This document shows, in pieces, positions 5,195-5,801 of a stretch of DNA of 5,801 nt. The DNA comes from Ahrensia sp. Its GTDB lineage: Bacteria > Pseudomonadota > Alphaproteobacteria > Rhizobiales > Rhizobiaceae. Location: the NCBI GenBank assembly GCA_024639025.1, contig JAHEJF010000147.1, forward strand, positions 1 through 5,801, given 5' to 3'. The translations under genes and the position numbers were made by a program. A model generated the notes under the pieces. The model saw only the letters and a list, made by a program, of their open reading frames with translations, made no database searches and was not told where the DNA came from. Positions within the stretch are counted from its first letter, which is position 1. Every line of letters starts with the position of its first letter.

Positions 5195-5801
5195 ATGTTT
5201 AAATTCGGTCCTGCTCTCCTAGGCCTTGTGATTATTGCCAGCCCGGCAGGTGCCCTGGCGCATGAACTGTGGATTGATCCTGCCAATTTTCAATTGGATC
5301 ACAATGACAAGCTGGTTGCAGATATCAAGGTGGGACAAAACTTCAAGGGCAATCGACAATCCTACTTTCCGGAAAATTTCATTCGGTTTGATATTGCACA
5401 CGGTGATGAGATCAAGCCGGTGGAAGGTCGGCTGGGCGATCGTCCAGCCGCAAATATCGATCCATTGGGCGATGGTTTGAATGTCCTGATCTACCAGTCA
5501 GATGTGCTGAAGGTCTACTATAAAGAGTGGGCAAAATTTGTCAGCTTTGCCGAGCACAAGGACTTCAAGGACGTAGAGACACGGCATGTGCAGCGTGGCA
5601 TTCCAAAGGATGAACGGTTCACGGAAGTTTACTCGCGTTTTGCAAAAAGTCTGATTGCCGTTGATGAAGGCAATGGCAAAGACCGTGCCTTTGGGCTGGA
5701 AACCGAGATCGTTGCCTTGGAAAACCCCTACACCGGCATGATGGATGACGGGCTGGATATCAGCGTTCTTTACAGGGGCCAGCCAAGGGCCAATGCTCAA
5801 G
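5195..5801 (+). CDS. DUF4198-family secreted protein, 3' end beyond the window
   Basis: An open frame of 202 codons with no stop, cut by the window edge. Residues 1-22 are a signal peptide with an A-L-A site, predicted to leave a mature protein starting HELWIDP, the hallmark opening of DUF4198 proteins (AHE-[LF]-W-[IV]-x-P). These are periplasmic proteins with beta-rich domains, often found near TonB-dependent receptors and nickel/cobalt-type transport genes; biochemical function is mostly unproven. His23, His36, His69, His121 and His131 are visible and there is no Cys in the mature part, so metal binding, if any, would use His and carboxylates. The start at 5195 has AGGA 11 bases upstream and a normal signal peptide length. 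An in-frame ATG at 5165 would add ten residues (MICFRILSTM) but has no close Shine-Dalgarno and overlaps the TATGAT box. It is divergent from the HupE-like gene with a 33-base gap, which suggests shared regulation. The C-terminal part is missing, so the family call rests on the N-terminus. Confidence 0.8.
   Translation, partial: MFKFGPALLGLVIIASPAGALAHELWIDPANFQLDHNDKLVADIKVGQNFKGNRQSYFPENFIRFDIAHGDEIKPVEGRLGDRPAANIDPLGDGLNVLIYQSDVLKVYYKEWAKFVSFAEHKDFKDVETRHVQRGIPKDERFTEVYSRFAKSLIAVDEGNGKDRAFGLETEIVALENPYTGMMDDGLDISVLYRGQPRANAQ

Noticed and set aside
5498..5800. Open frame of 100 codons on the - strand at the right edge
   Set aside because: It opposes the DUF4198 frame, which has a signal peptide, the HELWIDP start and no stop over 202 codons.

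Overview
The window looks like the chromosome of an alphaproteobacterium, most likely of the Hyphomicrobiales (Rhizobium relatives) and of moderate G+C content. The main reason is its left third. Two consecutive + strand genes closely match, from memory, the last two genes of the rhizobial alpha-glucoside uptake and degradation operon (aglE-F-G-A-K). No search could be run, so the taxonomic placement is an inference.

Layout. (1) Positions 4-2756, + strand: aglA, a GH13 alpha-glucosidase, and aglK, the MalK-type ATPase of an alpha-glucoside ABC importer, joined by an ATGA stop/start overlap. The binding protein and permease genes should lie just left of the window. Together the system would import sucrose-, maltose- or trehalose-type alpha-glucosides and hydrolyse them in the cytoplasm. 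(2) Positions 2757-2794: a 38-base gap between convergent genes. It is flanked or overlapped by a short hairpin and by an 11-bp inverted repeat that spans the end of the pirin gene. (3) Positions 2795-5161, - strand: a tightly packed three-gene operon, transcribed right to left. It encodes a HupE/UreJ-type membrane protein with a signal peptide and a large extracytoplasmic domain, then a small GNAT-type acetyltransferase (ATGA overlap), then a pirin-family cupin metalloprotein (1-base gap). (4) Positions 5162-5194: a 33-base head-to-head intergenic region. (5) Positions 5195-5801, + strand: the 5' part of a DUF4198-family secreted protein that runs off the window with its frame still open.

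The most interesting part is the right half. The HupE-like protein and the DUF4198 protein belong to families associated with nickel/cobalt or other transition-metal uptake. They are divergently transcribed from an extremely short shared region, and each has a signal peptide predicted to be cut just before a histidine (A-x-A followed by His-Glu). Mature proteins with an N-terminal His can chelate metal through the free amine and the imidazole. In the HupE-like protein this is the only His in the whole extracytoplasmic domain. Translational coupling of the HupE-like gene to a pirin, which keeps all four metal ligands, suggests a metal-handling locus. The metal and the function of the set are not known from the sequence.

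No tRNA, rRNA, CRISPR array, insertion sequence or phage gene was seen. There is no gene-free stretch longer than about 40 bases.
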